Source: Desulfobacteraceae bacterium
GTDB taxonomy: Bacteria > Desulfobacterota > Desulfobacteria > Desulfobacterales > SKZT01
Reading direction: 5' to 3'
Length of the DNA stretch: 40,312 bases
Assembly (NCBI GenBank): GCA_011389745.1
Contig: JAABTQ010000031.1
Coordinates: 1-40,312 of the forward strand
Shown: positions 25,126-33,561 of the stretch, piece by piece
How the letters are laid out: the number at the start of each line of letters is the position of its first letter
Position numbering within the stretch: position 1 is the first letter of the stretch
Position numbers and translations under genes: made by a program
Notes under the pieces: model-generated
The model's database searches: none
Seen by the model: only the letters and a program-made list of their open reading frames with translations
Told to the model about the DNA's origin: nothing

Positions 25126-25773
25126 TTATTCTTCATCCCCGCCCTCTTCTTCGGAAACCTCACCTTCCTCGCCTTCTTCCTCAACCTCCGGAGCTTCTTC
25201 CTCTTCCTCCATCATAGCACCTGAAACCGTAACCACCGTAAAATTAGTGTCGGCTAATATCTCGATGTTGCCGGAAACCGGTACTTCCTCTATATGAATT
25301 GAGTCTCCGATTTGCATTTCAGTAACATCAATTGTTATAAACTCAGGGATATCAAGAGGAAAACAGAGCACATCGATTTCTCTTCGGATTAGCTGAAGAG
25401 TTCCTCCTGCTTCGGTGCCCTTGGCCATCCCGGTAAGCACTATGGGAACTTTGACCTGGATTTTTTTATCCATGGCCACTTCATACAAATCAATATGCAA
25501 AAAGCGCCTGGAAACCGGGTGAAGCTGGAGATCTTTAATCATCGCGGTTTTTTTGACGGACTCACCGTTTTTTATGGTCAGATTCAAAGGGGCCTGGTTG
25601 CTTCCGCTATGCTTCAAAAGCTTTTCAATATCCAACATGTCAACGGAGATAGGGATCGGTTCGCTTTTGGGGCCGTAAAGCACACCGGGTATAAGCCCCT
25701 GTCTTCTTAAAGCCCTGGAAATCCCTTTACCCGTTGATTTTCGAACATTTGCCGTAAGTTCTAACAGTTCCAA
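25126..25773 (-). CDS. rplY: ribosomal protein bL25, CTC-type with acidic tail
   Basis: A 215-residue bL25/CTC protein that binds 5S rRNA in the large subunit. The N-terminal domain opens ELTANVRKSTGKGISRALRRQGLIPGVLYG. The C-terminal TL5-like beta domain includes IDVTEMQIGDSIHIEEVPV, followed by a tail of about 30 residues made almost wholly of glutamate, aspartate and glycine. The start codon is TTG, with AAGGAGG about eight bases ahead. It is downstream of prs by 29 bp and upstream of pth by 9 bp. Confidence 0.95.
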   Translation of the reverse strand: MELLELTANVRKSTGKGISRALRRQGLIPGVLYGPKSEPIPISVDMLDIEKLLKHSGSNQAPLNLTIKNGESVKKTAMIKDLQLHPVSRRFLHIDLYEVAMDKKIQVKVPIVLTGMAKGTEAGGTLQLIRREIDVLCFPLDIPEFITIDVTEMQIGDSIHIEEVPVSGNIEILADTNFTVVTVSGAMMEEEEEAPEVEEEGEEGEVSEEEGGDEE

Positions 25774-25802
25774 AAAGTTTCCTCCTTACATACACAATAA
25801 AT

Positions 25803-26741
25803 TTATACAAACAGGGAAGTCACTGAGTCTCCCCTATGGCTTCGAATAATGGCCTCACCAAAAAGTTCTGTTACGGACAATACTTCAACCTTGCCACATT
25901 CCAGAATTTCAGGTTTAACAGGAATGGTGTCGGCTACAATGATACTGCGTAACTCTGAGCTGCATATCCTGTCTACAGCCGGCCCCGAAAGCACCGGATG
26001 AACACAGCAGGCATAAACTTCCCTTGCTCCCTTGTCCAGTATAGCGTGGGCAGCTTCCGTAAGGGTTCCGGCAGTATCCACCATATCATCTAAGATGATT
26101 GCCACCTTATCTGCCACATCTCCGATAACGGCCATTGCCTGAGAAATATTCGGAGCATCCCGGCGCTTATCAACAACAGCAAGATTGGCATTGAGCCTTT
26201 TGGCAAAGGCACGGGCTCGTTCAGCGCCTCCGGCATCCGGTGAAACAATGACCAGATTGCCCTTGAAATTTTCTTTGATATACTCGATGATTTTTGGAGC
26301 TGCAAAAAGGTTGTCAACCGGAATGTCAAAATACCCTTGAATCTGGCCGGCATGCAAATCCATGGTAATAATCCTTTTTGCACCGGCCTTTTGAAGCAGA
26401 TCGGCCACCAACTTGGCGCTGATGGGAACCCTGGGGGCTACTTTTTTATCCTGGCGCGCATATCCATAATATGGCATGACCGCTGTAATTCTGGTGGCTG
26501 ACGCTCGTTTTAGGGCATCAATCATGAGCAAAAGCTCGACAAGATTATCATTGACCGGTGCGCAGGTTGATTGGATAATAAAAACATCTCTCAGCCGCAC
26601 ATTGTCATTAATTTCAATTCGAACCTCTCCATCGCTAAAACGATTCACCATACATTTACCTAAGGGCGAACCAAGATAGTCACACACTTTTTTTGCAAAG
26701 CCAGGATTCGAGTTTCCGGAAAATATAATCAGTTCATCCAT
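25803..26741 (-). CDS. prs: ribose-phosphate pyrophosphokinase
   Basis: A 312-residue PRPP synthetase, which moves pyrophosphate from ATP to ribose 5-phosphate to supply nucleotide, histidine, tryptophan and NAD synthesis. Motifs include SDGEVRIEINDNVRLRDVFIIQST, PYYGYARQDKK (R96, Q97, D98), the metal-site region ITMDLHAGQIQGYF (H130) and the PRPP-binding loop VAIILDDMVDTAGTLTEAAHAI. The ATG at 26741 begins MDELIIFSGNSNP as in relatives; a TTG at 26759 would add six residues. It follows the tRNA-Gln gene by 53 bp, in the widely conserved order ispE, tRNA-Gln, prs. Confidence 0.97.
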   Translation of the reverse strand: MDELIIFSGNSNPGFAKKVCDYLGSPLGKCMVNRFSDGEVRIEINDNVRLRDVFIIQSTCAPVNDNLVELLLMIDALKRASATRITAVMPYYGYARQDKKVAPRVPISAKLVADLLQKAGAKRIITMDLHAGQIQGYFDIPVDNLFAAPKIIEYIKENFKGNLVIVSPDAGGAERARAFAKRLNANLAVVDKRRDAPNISQAMAVIGDVADKVAIILDDMVDTAGTLTEAAHAILDKGAREVYACCVHPVLSGPAVDRICSSELRSIIVADTIPVKPEILECGKVEVLSVTELFGEAIIRSHRGDSVTSLFV

Positions 26742-26794
26742 TAACACACCGGTGATCAATTAAAAAAAAAGGGCATTCCGTCTTTCAGCCTATT

Positions 26795-26869
26795 TGGCTG
26801 GGGCGGGAGGATTCGAACCTCCGAATGCAGGAACCAAAATCCTGTGTCTTACCGCTTGACGACGCCCCA
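26795..26869 (-). tRNA. tRNA-Gln (anticodon TTG)
   Basis: 75 nt including an encoded 3' CCA (26795-26797). The acceptor stem pairs TGGGGCG with CGCCCCA and the discriminator base is G. The anticodon arm is CAGGA, loop TTTTGGT, TCCTG, giving anticodon TTG, which reads CAA (and CAG by wobble). The T arm GGAGG-TTCGAAT-CCTCC is perfect. It lies between ispE and prs. Confidence 0.97.
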
Positions 26870-26953
26870 TTATCGCAATTCGTACTTTAAAAACCGATTC
26901 CATTAAAAAATCAGCCCGATCTTATTGGTCGCTATTTGCATTTAACCTTAACA

Positions 26954-27796
26954 TTACAATAACAGGTTCGCTAAAAACACTTTCCACAATTTATTTTCAG
27001 TTAATTTTTTCATAGCCTCCAAGGCTTGGCTCTCACTTTTATAAAGTCCAAAAACACTCGGACCACTTCCGGACATCAACACATTATCAGCTCCATGATG
27101 AAACAGGGCATTTTTTATTTCCAAAATCTCCGGATGCCATGAAGTGGCCACGACTTCTAAATCGTTGCACAAATTATTTCTAACATCAAAATTCCGGTTT
27201 TTAAAAATTGGATATTTAGGTTTTTTTTTACAATTTGTCAATCCTAAATTAAGATTTTTGTAAACCTGCGCCGTGGATACCTTAATATCAGGACATATGA
27301 GAATAACATGACAATCAGCCAAACCGTCATAAACAGTAAGTCTTTCACCAACTCCTCTGACAATGGCCGGTTTATCCAATATAAAAAAAGGAACATCAGC
27401 TCCAATGGCAAGTCCTATTTTTTGCAGCTGCTTTTGTGAAAATCTATTCGCATAGTGTTTATTCAATGTTTTTAAAACTGTGGCGGCGTTGCTTGATCCA
27501 CCCCCAAGTCCTGCTGCAACCGGGATTTTTTTGTCGATTCTTATTGAAAGTCCCGATGGTCGGTCCCCCATTTTCTCGAAAAATAAAGAGGCCGCCCTGA
27601 AAGCCAGGTTTGTCTTGTCTTCGGGCACACCAGGATGCTTGCACGACACACATATTTCATGACCAGTAAAATCAAATGACATTGAATCGTATAGACTGAC
27701 AGGACACATCAGGGAAAAAATATCGTGATAGCCGTCCGGACGCTTTTTAAGAACCTTCAGGAATAAATTGATTTTTGCCGGTGATAATATTTCCAT
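26954..27796 (-). CDS. ispE: 4-diphosphocytidyl-2-C-methyl-D-erythritol kinase
   Basis: A 280-residue GHMP kinase that phosphorylates CDP-methylerythritol in the non-mevalonate isoprenoid pathway. The N-terminal ILSPAKINLFLKVL carries K8, the ATP-binding loop IPVAAGLGGGSSNAA is at residues 91-105 and the catalytic aspartate is D134 in IGADVPFFI. The C-terminal MSGSGPSVFGLY motif is also present. Length is normal. No clear Shine-Dalgarno site precedes the ATG. The gene is separated from DUF1844 by a terminator, so it probably starts the ispE-tRNA-prs-rplY-pth transcript. Confidence 0.96.
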   Translation of the reverse strand: MEILSPAKINLFLKVLKKRPDGYHDIFSLMCPVSLYDSMSFDFTGHEICVSCKHPGVPEDKTNLAFRAASLFFEKMGDRPSGLSIRIDKKIPVAAGLGGGSSNAATVLKTLNKHYANRFSQKQLQKIGLAIGADVPFFILDKPAIVRGVGERLTVYDGLADCHVILICPDIKVSTAQVYKNLNLGLTNCKKKPKYPIFKNRNFDVRNNLCNDLEVVATSWHPEILEIKNALFHHGADNVLMSGSGPSVFGLYKSESQALEAMKKLTENKLWKVFLANLLL

Positions 27797-27820
27797 GGTT
27801 AAACAAATGCAAAATTATTA

Positions 27821-27852
27821 AAAAAAGGGACAAAAGTACTGTGCCCCTTTTT
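27821..27852 (-). terminator. intrinsic terminator of the serA-DUF1844 transcript
   Basis: An AAAAAGGG arm near 27822-27829 pairs with CCCTTTTT (27845-27852), extended by a short inner CA/TG pair. On the minus strand the stem ends in a run of six or seven T. It lies about 26 bp after the DUF1844 stop codon and 25 bp before the ispE start. Confidence 0.7.
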
Positions 27853-27877
27853 GAAAACATAGCAGCTCCGTATAATA

Positions 27878-28330
27878 TCAACTCATTTCACGCACATACA
27901 TAATCCTTAGATCATAGAGGATATTTTTCAACATCATCTCCTCATCTTTATCGAGATTGCCTTTGGTTTTTTCCTCCAGAATTCCCAGGATATCAATGGT
28001 CTGCTTTGCCAAAGGAAGATTTTTTTCCTTAACACCGGTCATTGGATCTTCGATGATTCCCAGTTGAACCAAAATAGAGGAATTGAGCGAAAGAACAAAC
28101 GTCTGAAAATTAATTTTTGGAAAATGTGTTTCCTGCCTGCCGCTTTTTTCCTGATTTTTGTCAGTTTTCCGGGCTTCTGGTTCTTCGGTTTTGGCTTTGC
28201 CGGGCTCCTTTTCGGGTTCTGCGTTTTTCAGCTTTTCCTTTGCCCCAACTTCATCTTGCCCGGTCTCCTGGGATTCGGAAGAAAACCTCCGACGGTCCTT
28301 TACCACAAATGTTTTTTTATCTTCCGACAT
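27878..28330 (-). CDS. DUF1844 protein with charged N-terminal region
   Basis: A 150-residue protein. The first 70 residues are a lysine/glutamate-rich, probably disordered stretch (EKLKNAEPEKEPGKAKTEEP). The remainder matches DUF1844: INFQTFVLSLNSSILVQLGIIEDP, then PLAKQTIDILGILEEKTKGNL and LKNILYDLRIMYVREM. That domain is a helical, function-unknown module common in deltaproteobacteria. AGGAGAT sits about seven bases ahead of the ATG. It is 29 bp downstream of serA and closes that operon. No enzymatic motif is seen. Confidence 0.88.
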   Translation of the reverse strand: MSEDKKTFVVKDRRRFSSESQETGQDEVGAKEKLKNAEPEKEPGKAKTEEPEARKTDKNQEKSGRQETHFPKINFQTFVLSLNSSILVQLGIIEDPMTGVKEKNLPLAKQTIDILGILEEKTKGNLDKDEEMMLKNILYDLRIMYVREMS

Positions 28331-28359
28331 GATCCATCTCCTTTTTTCGCTTCGCCTTT

Positions 28360-29940
28360 CTAAAGTTCCAGGGGCAGCACCCAGTTAACCAGAGGCAAGG
28401 CCTCTAATGCTACTTTCGCATCCGGAGTAATGGGCGTATCGGTGCGCAGAAAGATGATGTTGTTATCACCCTCTTCTTCCTGCCCCACTGTCATACGGGC
28501 AATATTGATATTGTGCTTTCCGAGGGTAGTTCCGATACTGCCGATAGCTCCGGGTTGGTCCAAATTCTGAATGATGGCCGCGTGGCCCACAGGATTCATT
28601 TCTAAACGAAAATCGTTGATTTTGACAACCCTGGCATCTTTTCTGCCGAATATGGTACCTGATACCGTGCTGGTCATCTCCGTGGTCACGACCTTTAAAG
28701 TGATCAGATTAATGAAATCTTCCGGCTCCGCTTTATTGGTCTCGGTGACTTTAATTCCCCTTTCTTTAGCCAGGACCGGCGCATTTACATAATTTATATC
28801 GTCTTTGACGATTGGCGTCAGAATTCCTTTTATGGCGGAAGTGGTGACCGGAGCAAGATCAAGCCCCTGAAAATCCCCGGCATACTCCACTGAAATTTCC
28901 TGCAATGCCCCGCAAATGAGCTGAGCTTGCAAACAACCCATCCGGTCGCCCAAAAACAGATACGGCCCGAGCTTTTTCAATAGTTCACCAGTAACAGAGG
29001 GAACATTGACCGCGTTTCGAATGGTACCGTTTTTTAAATAATCGATAATCTGCTCCGCAACCTGAACAGCCACGTTGGTCTGTGCTTCTTTAGTTGATGC
29101 GCCCAGATGAGGAGTGCAAATCACCTGATCCAGTTCAAGCAGCGGAATCAACCCCGGAGGCTCGGTTTCGAAAACATCCAGTGCCGCCCCGGCTACCTTT
29201 CCGGACTTGATTGCTTCATACAAATCCGCTTCTTTAACGATCCCCCCGCGGGCACAATTGATAATCATCACGCCGTCCTTCATTTTTTCAAAAGACGTTT
29301 TATTGATCAGGCCGACAGTTTCTTTCAACTTGGGGACATGCACGGTAATATAGTCTGCCCGACGGTACAATTCCTCAAGGGTTACATTTTCAAATCCGGT
29401 TTTTGCAATTTGTTCCGGGTTGACAAAAGGATCATAAATAATCACCTGCATTCTCAAACCACGCGCACGGTCAGCCACAATAGAACCGATTTTTCCGAAA
29501 CCAATCAAGCCGACTACTTTATTAAAAAGTTCCTTGCCCTGAAGTTTTTTCTTATCCCAACGTCCGGCCTTTAAAGACAAAGTGCCCTGGGGGATGTTCC
29601 TGCTTAAAGAAACCATCATACCGATCGCATGCTCGGCTGTGGTCACCACATTGCCCGTAGGTGTATTCATTACGACCACACCTCTTTTTGTGGCTGCGGG
29701 AATATCCACGTTGTCAAGGCCGATGCCGGCTCGGCCGACAACCTTCAGATTTTCGGCGGCACTAAGCAAGTCTTCCGTAACCTTGGTGGCACTTCGGATT
29801 ACCAGACCATCATATTGACCAATGATTTCCTTTAATTGCTCAGGAGAAAGACCGGTTTTAACATCAACCTGAATACTTTCTTCCTGCTGGAACATCTTAA
29901 TTCCTTCCTCGCCGAGATTATCGCTAACCAATACTTTCAT
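28360..29940 (-). CDS. serA: D-3-phosphoglycerate dehydrogenase, long type with ACT domain
   Basis: A 526-residue enzyme that oxidises 3-phosphoglycerate to 3-phosphohydroxypyruvate, opening serine synthesis. The substrate and NAD domains hold GFGKIG (residues 147-152), D170 as the NAD-binding acidic residue, R231, E260 and the catalytic H278 in CTPHLGASTKE. A middle intervening (ASB-like) domain covers about residues 320-440, and a C-terminal ACT domain, for likely serine feedback, starts near 445 (DQPGAIGSIGTTLGKHNINIARM). The ATG at 29940 has AGGGGG six bases upstream; an adjacent in-frame TTG at 29946 overlaps that site. It is divergent from the regulator starting at 30188. Confidence 0.96.
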   Translation of the reverse strand: MKVLVSDNLGEEGIKMFQQEESIQVDVKTGLSPEQLKEIIGQYDGLVIRSATKVTEDLLSAAENLKVVGRAGIGLDNVDIPAATKRGVVVMNTPTGNVVTTAEHAIGMMVSLSRNIPQGTLSLKAGRWDKKKLQGKELFNKVVGLIGFGKIGSIVADRARGLRMQVIIYDPFVNPEQIAKTGFENVTLEELYRRADYITVHVPKLKETVGLINKTSFEKMKDGVMIINCARGGIVKEADLYEAIKSGKVAGAALDVFETEPPGLIPLLELDQVICTPHLGASTKEAQTNVAVQVAEQIIDYLKNGTIRNAVNVPSVTGELLKKLGPYLFLGDRMGCLQAQLICGALQEISVEYAGDFQGLDLAPVTTSAIKGILTPIVKDDINYVNAPVLAKERGIKVTETNKAEPEDFINLITLKVVTTEMTSTVSGTIFGRKDARVVKINDFRLEMNPVGHAAIIQNLDQPGAIGSIGTTLGKHNINIARMTVGQEEEGDNNIIFLRTDTPITPDAKVALEALPLVNWVLPLEL

Positions 29941-30026
29941 TTTCAACCCCCTGAGAAATTTTTATCAAAATCAGATATTTATACAGATAAAATTATAACG
30001 ATTTTTAATAGTAAGATAAATTTTGT

Positions 30027-30055
30027 ATAACATCTGAGTTCATTAAATTTGTCAA
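30027..30055 (-). promoter_or_regulatory. candidate promoter of serA
   Basis: TTGACA on the minus strand (30050-30055) is a perfect -35 box. With 17-bp spacing the -10 would be TGTTAT (30027-30032), four of six matches; a TATAC sequence a few bases further on is an alternative. It is about 85 bp before the serA ATG, in the 247-bp gap shared with the divergent regulator. Confidence 0.4.
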
Positions 30056-30187
30056 GGGTAAAGCATATTTTTAGCCGATGAAGACAATTTATTTTTTTTA
30101 AAGTGAATCATTTTTTCCTTGCTCCAAACCATTTTGGCGTATAGAATTTTGATATTTTAATTGTTAACACTTACAAAACGAGGAATT

Positions 30188-31489
30188 ATGACAGGGGATC
30201 GACTGCGTGTTTCATCCGGGGTTGGTGAACTTGACCGGCTTCTTGGCGGCTTATTTATCGGTGACAATGTTGTCTGGTACGACGATGCCGGAAGCCTTGC
30301 TCTTGTTTTTTGCCTCAACTTTATACAGACGTCCCAGTCACAAAACAAACCCATTATTTATGTCAGTTTCGACAGAAGTCCAAAAAATCTCCTGGAAACG
30401 CTGGGACCTTTGGCACGATACCCGCTGCTAACCATTTTAGACTGTTTTACCCATGGCAAAGGTGAAAGCAATGAGGTTTTTTTAAAATTTTATCAAAACA
30501 CAAAAATTAAAGAAGCCGGGCGCATCATAGCGGTTGAAAATCCACGGAGTGTGGAAAAAACCATGAATGCTTTTTACGGGGTACATTCCACACTTGAAGG
30601 TGATGTCCGGTTCGTTTTTGAAAGCCTCACCGGAATGCAAAAACTTTGGGCAGGAGAAGAAGACATCCTAAACTTTTATTCTCACTCCTGCCCCCGTCTT
30701 TATGAATTAAACACCGTGGCTTACTGGATTATCGAAAAGCGCGCCCATTCCTCAAGGCTCAGAGCACAAATCAATCAGGTGGCACAAGTGGCTATCGACC
30801 TTTCTCTGAAAAGAGGTAAAACCACCTTGAGCATTATAAAAGCAGAAAAACGACAAATAGATACAATCAATACTCCTTTCAAATACTGGACTCAGGATTT
30901 AACGATTACGTTTGACCCGGAAAAAAAAAGCACGGGCGGAATAGACCTGGGTATGCGTTTTAAAGAGCTTCGGATTAAAAGAGGCTTCTCCCAGACTGAG
31001 CTGGCCAAACTGGTGGGCGTGACACCCTCAAGTATTTCACAGATTGAAAGCAACCTTATTTATCCCTCCCTTCCGGCCCTTTTAAAAGTTGCCGAAGTAC
31101 TTTCAGTAAATGTCAGTTCCTTTTTTCAGGATTCACCCAAAATCACCAACCACGTTGTTTTTCCGTCATCGGAAGCCCTGGATTTTCAATTACCCGGAAT
31201 TCCCAAAAAAAGTGCTCACACCAAGCGACTGACTTCGGTGGATTTTAATCCGAAAGCAGAACCATTCCTTATTGAAATCCCTCCAAAAGAAACCCTTTTA
31301 TCTCACTTTTTTATCCATAAAGGTGATGAAATGGGCTATATGCTTTCCGGCAAACTTACGCTCAAAATGGAAAAAACATCCTTTACCGTCAAACCCGGAG
31401 ATGTGATTTATTTGACTTCGGAGATGCCTTTGCAATGGAAAAATCCGGGTCCCGGCATTGCAAAACTTCTTTGGATCAAATTAAAATAA
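30188..31489 (+). CDS. KaiC/RadA-like domain (no Walker A) - XRE HTH - cupin fusion regulator
   Basis: A 433-residue three-part protein. Residues 1-240 resemble the RecA/KaiC fold: GVGELDRLLGGLFIGDNVVWYDDAGS stands where KaiC and RadA have the P-loop, but the GxxGxGKT residues are missing, so ATP binding in the usual way is unlikely. Residues of about 255-312 are an XRE-type helix-turn-helix (FKELRIKRGFSQTELAKLVG, then TPSSISQIES). Residues of about 360-430 are a cupin (FIHKGDEMGYMLSGKLTL, KPGDVIYLTSEMPLQW). XRE-cupin proteins usually sense small ligands; here a degenerate ATPase fold has been added in front. GAGGAA lies just before the ATG at 30188, which decides the start over a TTG at 30161. 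It is divergent from serA and may control it; that is inference. Confidence 0.85.
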   Translation: MTGDRLRVSSGVGELDRLLGGLFIGDNVVWYDDAGSLALVFCLNFIQTSQSQNKPIIYVSFDRSPKNLLETLGPLARYPLLTILDCFTHGKGESNEVFLKFYQNTKIKEAGRIIAVENPRSVEKTMNAFYGVHSTLEGDVRFVFESLTGMQKLWAGEEDILNFYSHSCPRLYELNTVAYWIIEKRAHSSRLRAQINQVAQVAIDLSLKRGKTTLSIIKAEKRQIDTINTPFKYWTQDLTITFDPEKKSTGGIDLGMRFKELRIKRGFSQTELAKLVGVTPSSISQIESNLIYPSLPALLKVAEVLSVNVSSFFQDSPKITNHVVFPSSEALDFQLPGIPKKSAHTKRLTSVDFNPKAEPFLIEIPPKETLLSHFFIHKGDEMGYMLSGKLTLKMEKTSFTVKPGDVIYLTSEMPLQWKNPGPGIAKLLWIKLK

Positions 31490-31575
31490 GCACGCGGTGT
31501 TTTCACTTAATAACTACAGTTTTTCAGGAAACTGCCCGCTTAAGCATCTCTTCTGATAAAAGCGTATCACGTGTG

Positions 31576-32550
31576 TCAGGCAGCATGCATGACCGAGGTT
31601 ATTAAAAATACCAGGTAACCTGCGTATGAAGTCACTAAAATCGCACCTTCATACCTGTTGATTCTGCCCGGACCACGAAAGCCGTATCCGATCACAAACA
31701 GCGAGAAAGTCAAAATGGTCATGAACAAAAAGTCGCGAGACAGAATCTCCGGAGAAATGATTATCGGATTAATCACCCCGGCAATGCCCACAACAGCGAG
31801 GGTATTGAACAAATTGGAACCAATCACATTGCCGAGGGCAATATCATGCTCTTTTCTGTGGACTGCCACAAGTGATGAAGCCAGTTCCGGAAGGGATGTC
31901 CCTAAGGCCACAACAGTCAGACCGATAACCAGGTCGCTTATGCCTAAACCATGTGCAATTTCCACAGCCCCCCATACCAGAATTCGCGAACTGACAATTA
32001 ACAGGATAATCCCGCCCAAAAGCCAAATAAGCGCCAGTTTCAAGGATATTGTATAAGCATCGAGTTTATTTTCCATTTCAGCATTTAAATTGTCATTACG
32101 ACTACGAAATCCCTGAATAATGGTCCACGCCATGAGTGCACCGAAAATCAAAAGCAAAACCCACCCATCGGTCTTTGTCAATTTGCCGTCGATAAGCTGA
32201 TATCCGGCAAATAAGGTGACGCCGAACAAAATCGGCAGTTCCTTGGCCAGTACCCGTGAACTGACCGCAATCGGACTGATTAATGCGGTCAGTCCCAGAA
32301 TCAGGGCAATATTGGCAGTATTGGAACCATAGGCATTGCCCATGGCAAGGCCGGGATTACCCTGGTAAGCCGCCAGGGCAGAAACCACCATTTCAGGTGC
32401 AGAGGTTCCAAACCCCACAATGACCATACCGATAAGAAGCGGTGGCATTCCTAAATAACGAGCCACTGCGGCGGCACCTTCAACAAACCGGTCCGCACCC
32501 CATACCAGAACGACCAATCCGCCGACAACAGCCACAATGGGTAGTATCAT
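31576..32550 (-). CDS. calcium/sodium antiporter family protein (CaCA, YrbG type)
   Basis: A 324-residue inner-membrane cation exchanger with ten hydrophobic segments in two homologous halves. Each half carries an alpha-repeat: VGFGTSAPEMVVSALAA with GNAYGSNTANIALILGL (residues 45-87), and VALGTSLPELASSLVA with GNVIGSNLFNTLAVVG in the second half. The GTSxPE motifs hold the acidic ion ligands. Such proteins exchange sodium or protons for calcium. The loop between the halves is short (about 20 residues, DNLNAEMENKLD). It follows the cupin gene by 80 bp, and a heptanucleotide tandem repeat lies between them. The ion specificity is not decided by sequence. Confidence 0.93.
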   Translation of the reverse strand: MILPIVAVVGGLVVLVWGADRFVEGAAAVARYLGMPPLLIGMVIVGFGTSAPEMVVSALAAYQGNPGLAMGNAYGSNTANIALILGLTALISPIAVSSRVLAKELPILFGVTLFAGYQLIDGKLTKTDGWVLLLIFGALMAWTIIQGFRSRNDNLNAEMENKLDAYTISLKLALIWLLGGIILLIVSSRILVWGAVEIAHGLGISDLVIGLTVVALGTSLPELASSLVAVHRKEHDIALGNVIGSNLFNTLAVVGIAGVINPIIISPEILSRDFLFMTILTFSLFVIGYGFRGPGRINRYEGAILVTSYAGYLVFLITSVMHAA

Positions 32551-32600
32551 TGATGTTTTCTCCGGTCCTTTACTGCAGTTTCAATCCCATCGGCCTCTTT

Positions 32601-32628
32601 ACTCTTCACTCTTCACTCTTCACTCTTC
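32601..32628. repeat. heptanucleotide tandem repeat, four copies
   Basis: Four perfect copies of ACTCTTC (GAAGAGT on the minus strand) run from 32601 to 32628, with a further degenerate copy just before. It starts two bases beyond the stop codon of the cupin gene and ends about 50 bp before the start of the antiporter gene, so changes in copy number would alter the intergenic spacing but not a reading frame. Confidence 0.9.
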
Positions 32629-32630
32629 AT

Positions 32631-32951
32631 TTATTTGGATCTGATTAAAGTCAACAACATTTTAAATCTCTTAACCGCCTTTAAGGCATGAGGTTCATTG
32701 GCCGGCATGACAATCATCTCACCTTGTTTAAGTTGATACGGATTTCCGGATATCCTGATTTCCACCTCACCATCCAGAACCTGGACCATGGCATCAAACG
32801 GAGCCGTATGCTCACTCAACCCCTGCCCCTGATCAAATGCGAATAACGTCACGGTCCCGGTGTTTTTCTCAACGATTGTTTTACTGACAATCGCCTCATG
32901 CTGATATTCCGCCATGTCCGCCAAAACAACCGGCTTTAATTCCTTTTTCAT
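32631..32951 (-). CDS. small cupin-domain protein
   Basis: A 106-residue single-domain cupin. The beta-barrel motifs are recognisable: HTAPFDAMVQVLDGEVEIRISG (residues of about 48-68), then KQGEMIVMPANEPHALKAVKRFKMLLTLI with the second-motif histidine. The first motif keeps one metal-type histidine (H48) but the second histidine of the usual HxH pair is not present, so metal binding is possible but not proven. AAAGGA lies six bases before the ATG. Related short cupins are found in many anaerobes with no assigned substrate. It is the first gene of the pair with the antiporter. Confidence 0.85.
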   Translation of the reverse strand: MKKELKPVVLADMAEYQHEAIVSKTIVEKNTGTVTLFAFDQGQGLSEHTAPFDAMVQVLDGEVEIRISGNPYQLKQGEMIVMPANEPHALKAVKRFKMLLTLIRSK

Positions 32952-33561
32952 TTTTTAATCCTTTCTTTGAATGTTTAAATGCCCGACAATCCAAATTATC
33001 AATAAGTTGACCCCGATGTTGCAAAACAATAAGCATGTTTCTTCGAGTCGGCATGTTTTTAAAGGATTGAATCAATAATTTATCGCTCATTCAGGAATTC
33101 ACATTCGGTGCAGTCTTTTGAAATCAGCAAAAAGCGAGTCCAGCCTTTGATAACAGCATATCCAATTGTTCTGAGTGAATTCCAATGCAACATCGGGGTT
33201 GATCTTCGAATTCCAGTTTTTCGCCCGAATCTTTTAATTACACCTGTTCCGATTGCAGATCAAGAGTTCAAAAACCAGGTTCAACACTCGAAAGGTATCC
33301 CTTCCACATGCTTTTTTATAGAGAATTCCCTCCTATATAGCGCTATAAGGATTTGATCTCAGCCCTGTATAATTTTGCCTGCCTGATAACTGCCTTGCGT
33401 CAATAACCCATGTTATCGCCACTTATCTTAACAAAACCTGAGAATCTGTTTGAAAAGATGTTGACCATGTATTAGAGAATGACATGCTAACAGTGCGACG
33501 GAAAGACGAAGTTTATGATTTTTATAAACCATCTGTTTTGATTACCGGATAGATTATAGAC
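32952..33561. other. 610-bp intergenic region with split inverted repeat, upstream of cydD
   Basis: No convincing gene is present: frames of 64-82 codons lack family-like sequence. ACCCCGATGTTGCA at 33010-33023 and its exact reverse complement at 33186-33199 form a 14-bp inverted repeat; in the same order GGAATTCAC (33094-33102) and GTGAATTCC (33175-33183) form a second one. A 12-bp palindrome follows at 33336. A weak -10-like TATAAT (33368-33373) lacks a fitting -35. GTTTAT/ATAAAC at 33511-33529 forms a small hairpin in the cydD leader. The cyd promoter could not be fixed. Confidence 0.6.
33336..33347. promoter_or_regulatory. 12-bp perfect palindrome, possible operator
   Basis: TATAGCGCTATA is its own reverse complement and lies about 215 bp before the cydD start. 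It lies a little ahead of a TATAAT sequence. The regulator encoded in the operon is a possible binder, but this is only positional inference. Confidence 0.3.

Noticed and set aside
32896-33090. 64-codon minus-strand frame reaching into the cupin gene
   Set aside because: Overlaps the cupin start in another frame, lacks family-like sequence and crosses the ribosome binding site of the cupin gene.
33108-33356. 82-codon plus-strand frame upstream of cydD
   Set aside because: Its sequence shows no family pattern and it spans part of the split inverted repeat; more likely a relic or chance frame.
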